DNA of 7,605 bases from contig JAIFNF010000281.1 in NCBI GenBank assembly GCA_020047885.1, positions 1 through 7,605 of the forward strand. Direction: 5' to 3'. A model generated the notes under the pieces. It made no database searches. It saw only the letters and a program-made list of their open reading frames with translations, and was not told the DNA's origin. The DNA comes from Gammaproteobacteria bacterium (GTDB lineage Bacteria; Pseudomonadota; Gammaproteobacteria; Competibacterales; Competibacteraceae). This document shows, in pieces, positions 5,291 to 7,605 of the stretch. The translations under genes and the position numbers were made by a program. Each line of letters opens with the position of its first letter. Positions within the stretch are counted from its first letter, which is position 1.

Positions 5291-5860
5291 ATGGCCATCG
5301 ACGAAAAGAAACGACAGAAAAAACTCGCTAAAAAAGCGGCGGATCGTAAAGCCAAGGAGGCCGAACGGCGTTCTCTCATCACCGCCGGTTCATCTGCGGC
5401 GGTGGCCCGCTTCCCGATCGGCGACTGTTTCATACCCACCGACCTGTTCAGCGAGGGCATCGGCCACCTCGTCCTGACCCGTACACTGCCCAATGGCCGG
5501 ATTGCGGTCGCCGGGTTCCTGATTGACGTTTTCTGTGTGGGCGTCAAGAACGCGCTGTACCGCGAAATATCTTATGAAGAGTACGCATCCTATCTTGAGG
5601 ACGTCGAAAGCCGGGCGCCCATGGAAAAAGCGCATCCCAGTTGTCTGCGTAAACTGGTCGAAGGCGCAGCCCGCTACGCCCAGGATATTGGCTTCTCACC
5701 CCATCCCGATTACGCCAAAGCCAGCCGCCTGTTTGGCGACATCGACGCCGCCGCGTGTCCGGTTCGCTACACCTTTGGCAGACCCCCGCGCAACAGAGCA
5801 AAATTATCGAAACGCTGGAGCGCCATCTTGGATCAGACGGTTTTGAGCATATGTACATGA
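5291..5860 (+). CDS. N-terminal fragment of the broken first paralogue
   Basis: This 189-residue frame starts at ATG 5291 (ATG 5279 is also in frame; both copies share MRT-x-M at this point). It has a lysine/arginine-rich helix over residues 5-27 (KKRQKKLAKKAADRKAKEAERR pattern). Then comes a conserved core with FPIGDCFIPTDLF (41-53), VLTRTLPNGRIAVAGFLIDVFCVGVK (61-86), HPSCLRKLVEGAARYAQ (115-131) and PHPDYAKASRLFGDIDAAAC (137-156). Residues after about 164 come from the shifted frame and have no counterpart in the paralogue. No signal peptide or membrane segment is present. Function is unknown. Confidence 0.6.
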   Translation: MAIDEKKRQKKLAKKAADRKAKEAERRSLITAGSSAAVARFPIGDCFIPTDLFSEGIGHLVLTRTLPNGRIAVAGFLIDVFCVGVKNALYREISYEEYASYLEDVESRAPMEKAHPSCLRKLVEGAARYAQDIGFSPHPDYAKASRLFGDIDAAACPVRYTFGRPPRNRAKLSKRWSAILDQTVLSICT

Positions 5861-6513
5861 TCGGCGATGGCGCGGATGAGTTTGCTCCAGCCTCCATGGC
5901 GGGAAATCTGAAGCTAGTCAATTACCGAATCAGTGACGACATCCCGGCAGATTCCCCTTTCGCCAAACTACCGGCATCGGTTCAGAAAGAATTTAATGAG
6001 CTGTATGCCCTGGTTTTCAAAAATCCCCAACAAGCCATTGGCCGGATCAAGTCACTGATCGAGCAGTATCCTGATGTGCCGCAGCCCTACAATTACCTGC
6101 ATAGCGCTTATAGACTCCTCAATGACGAGGTCAGCGCGGATCGCATCCTCCAGGAAACTCTGGAGCGCTTCCCGGATTACCTGTTTGCACGGATCGCGCA
6201 AGCCAACGATTGCCTTGACCGAGGCGCGATCGACCGGATCGCGGAGATTTTCGATGGGAAATTTGAACTGAGCCTGGCCTGTCCTGGCCGTGAGTACTAC
6301 CACAGTTCGGAGGTCTTGCACTTCTCGGCGATTATGGCCCGCTACTTTTACGCCAAGGGAGAAGGGAACAAGGCGGAGGTCTACTATAAATTGATGAAAC
6401 AACTCGATCCGACGCACAACACAACGCAGATTGTTGACCGGATCATCCATCCCAAATCTAATAAGGCCATCGATTGGTTGCGCAAGCTGGTAGGAAAAGC
6501 GGGATCCTCCTGA
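5755..6513 (+). CDS. C-terminal TPR-like fragment of the broken first paralogue
   Basis: The frame is open from GTG 5755. The paralogue-like part begins near TPAQQSKIIETLERHLG (about 5782 on), so 5755 is not an ancestral start and no ribosome site supports it. The sequence is helical and TPR-like. QQAIGRIKSLIEQYPDVPQPY, NYLHSAYRLLNDEVSADRIL and ETLERFPDYLFARIAQAND are successive helix pairs with the small/aromatic spacing of TPR units. A last unit, MARYFYAKGEGNKAEVYYKLMKQLDP, lies near residues 195-220. Such repeats usually bind other proteins. It could be translated only by re-initiation or frameshifting. Confidence 0.55.
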   Translation: MSGSLHLWQTPAQQSKIIETLERHLGSDGFEHMYMIGDGADEFAPASMAGNLKLVNYRISDDIPADSPFAKLPASVQKEFNELYALVFKNPQQAIGRIKSLIEQYPDVPQPYNYLHSAYRLLNDEVSADRILQETLERFPDYLFARIAQANDCLDRGAIDRIAEIFDGKFELSLACPGREYYHSSEVLHFSAIMARYFYAKGEGNKAEVYYKLMKQLDPTHNTTQIVDRIIHPKSNKAIDWLRKLVGKAGSS

Positions 6514-6531
6514 GGCTGCACCCTAACCCGA

Positions 6532-6548
6532 AGGGCGCGAACCGCCCT
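6532..6548 (+). other. Small GC hairpin between the two paralogues
   Basis: AGGGCG (6532-6537), a five-base loop, and CGCCCT (6543-6548) form a perfect six-pair stem, 18 bases after the first copy's stop. There is no T-tract, so it is not a standard terminator. The 68-base gap probably allows co-transcription of both copies. Confidence 0.3.
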
Positions 6549-6581
6549 GCGTGACCGACCACCCCGTTAATGAGAACACCG

Positions 6582-7605
6582 ATGACTATCGACGAAAAGC
6601 GCCGCCAGAAGAAACTCGCCAAAAAAGCAGCGGAACGTAAAATCAAGCAGATCGAGCGGCGTTCGCTGTCCACGGGGGGGTCGCCCGCCGCTGCCTCTGC
6701 ATTCCCCATCGGCGACTGTCTGATACCCACCAACCTGTTCGAGAAAGGCTTGGGCAATCTCGTCCTCACCCGTGCGCTCCCCAATGGACGGGTTGCCGTA
6801 GCGGTTTTCCTGGTTGACGTGTTCTGCCTGGGCGTGCGGGACGCCTCCTACTGCGAAATGTCTCACGAAGAGTTCGAGGGGCATCGGCAAGAACAGCAAA
6901 GCCAGTCGCCCATGGGAAAAGCGCATCCCGAATGCCTGCGCAAACTGGTCGAGGGCGCAGTTCACTATGCCCAGGCGCTGGGTTTGGTGCCACATCCCGA
7001 TTACGCCAAAGCCAGTCGCCTGTTCGGGGATATCGACGCAGCGGCCTGCCGCGTTCGTTACAAATTCGGCTGCAACGGCAAACCGTTCTACATCAATGGT
7101 CTCCACGAATCTCCTGCGCAACAGCGTAAAATCATCGACACCCTGAAGCGCCATGTTGGTGACGACGGTTTTGAGTACGTTTGCACGACAGGCCATGGCG
7201 AGGATGCGGGTGCTCAACAGTTCTCGACTTCATATTCCCACATCGCCAATTACGCGATTACTGACGCGCCCCTGGAAGGCTCCGCTTTAGCGCAGCTACC
7301 CGAATCGGTTCAGGAAACGGTGACGCAGTTCTATAAAAGCGTGCTTAAAAAACCCAGGGAATCGATCCCTCATCTGCTGGAACTGATCGAGCAATACCCC
7401 GACCTGCCGCAGAACTACAACTACCTGCAAATCGCCTACACGCTGATCGGTGATCAGGAGAACGCCCAGCGCGTCCTTCAGGAAACCCTGGAGCGTTTTC
7501 CCGATTACCTGTTTGGCTGGATCGCCCAAGCTGATGATTGCTTTGAAAGGGGCGAAATTGATCGAATTCCCGAGATTTTCAAGGGCCAGACCGACCTTGG
7601 CGCAC
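6582..7605 (+). CDS. Second paralogue, lysine-rich N-terminus plus TPR-like C-terminus, runs off the window
   Basis: The frame stays open from ATG 6582 to the window end, 341 residues with no stop. ATG 6570 is also in frame, but the lysine-rich helix begins at 6582 and GAG precedes it. Layout matches the first copy: a basic helix (residues 5-27), a core with FPIGDCLIPTNLF (41-53), VLTRALPNGRVAVAVFLVDVFCLGVR (61-86), HPECLRKLVEGA (115-126) and PHPDYAKASRLFGDIDAAAC (137-156). Next is the segment missing from copy one, CNGKPFYINGLHESPAQQ (164-181), then TPR-like helices (about 255-335) including IEQYPDLPQNYNYL and ETLERFPDYLFGWIAQADD. Comparison with copy one suggests roughly 75 more residues lie beyond the edge. 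It is a soluble, cytoplasmic protein of unknown function. Conserved cysteines at 46, 82, 119 and 156 in both copies hint at a metal or structural role, which is inference. Confidence 0.8.
   Translation, partial: MTIDEKRRQKKLAKKAAERKIKQIERRSLSTGGSPAAASAFPIGDCLIPTNLFEKGLGNLVLTRALPNGRVAVAVFLVDVFCLGVRDASYCEMSHEEFEGHRQEQQSQSPMGKAHPECLRKLVEGAVHYAQALGLVPHPDYAKASRLFGDIDAAACRVRYKFGCNGKPFYINGLHESPAQQRKIIDTLKRHVGDDGFEYVCTTGHGEDAGAQQFSTSYSHIANYAITDAPLEGSALAQLPESVQETVTQFYKSVLKKPRESIPHLLELIEQYPDLPQNYNYLQIAYTLIGDQENAQRVLQETLERFPDYLFGWIAQADDCFERGEIDRIPEIFKGQTDLGA

Larger units (their letters stand above)
5291..6513 (+). pseudogene. First copy of tandem paralogue pair, frameshifted
   Basis: Reading 5291-5782 and then the other frame from about 5783 to TGA 6511-6513 gives a protein that aligns along its whole length with the next gene. 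The first 163 residues align without a gap. In the block from HPSCLRKLVEGA to VRYTFG, 40 of 49 residues are identical. Just after TFG the downstream copy has 45 bases before GCGCAACAG, where this copy has only 8, a loss of 37 bases that shifts the frame. One extra C in the CCCCC run at 5783-5787 would turn this into a clean 36-base in-frame deletion and give a 407-residue protein. A homopolymer sequencing error, a recent C loss, or slippage during expression are all possible. The 3' half still reads cleanly, so any inactivation is recent. I do not recognise the family. Confidence 0.72.

Noticed and set aside
6674..6680. Run of seven Gs inside the second paralogue as a phase-variation switch
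   Set aside because: The tract is short, far into the coding part, and the first copy has no matching run; there is no evidence of length variation.
6567..7217. 216-codon minus-strand frame opposite the second paralogue
   Set aside because: The + strand frame is open through the whole segment and aligns with the first copy; the minus frame is a shadow.

Overview
The window looks like chromosomal DNA from a gammaproteobacterium with moderately high GC. The main evidence is a YgiM/TIGR04211-type SH3 membrane protein, a family I know mainly from that class. A DEDDh exonuclease, a LivK-type binding protein, a DUF29 protein and a dispersed CACGGA-type hairpin repeat are all compatible with an environmental, repeat-rich genome. 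Genus cannot be read from the sequence. Every gene I can support is on the + strand.

Layout. (1) Positions 1-80 hold two perfect hairpins and the possible tail of a reading frame, resembling the right end of an IS200/IS605-type element. (2) Positions 157-3147 are a compact ordinary block: SH3-domain membrane protein, DnaQ-like exonuclease, periplasmic ligand-binding protein with no permease or ATPase beside it, and a DUF29 protein. (3) Positions 3148-4482 look phage-derived. They hold a CACGGA hairpin repeat, the remains of an XRE-type helix-turn-helix regulator with no usable start, a small terminator, a structured leader that I read as a C4-type antisense RNA, and a BRO-N antirepressor-like protein. 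(4) Positions 4653-5178 are a RelB/RelE-like toxin-antitoxin pair with overlapping genes. (5) Positions 5279-7605 hold two tandem paralogues of a lysine-rich, TPR-like protein family that I cannot name. The first copy is broken by a frameshift next to an internal deletion. The second is open and runs off the window end.

How the parts work together. The regulator remnant, C4-like RNA and BRO protein have the order of a phage immunity/antirepressor module (repressor, then antisense RNA, then antirepressor), but no phage structural, integrase or replication genes are visible. The RNA has two loops complementary to the stretch just before the BRO start codon, with the correct antiparallel order for the two-site C4 mechanism known from phages P1 and P7. 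Together with the toxin-antitoxin pair and the duplicated, partly decayed paralogues, this makes 3148-7605 an accessory region, while 157-3147 looks like stable chromosome.
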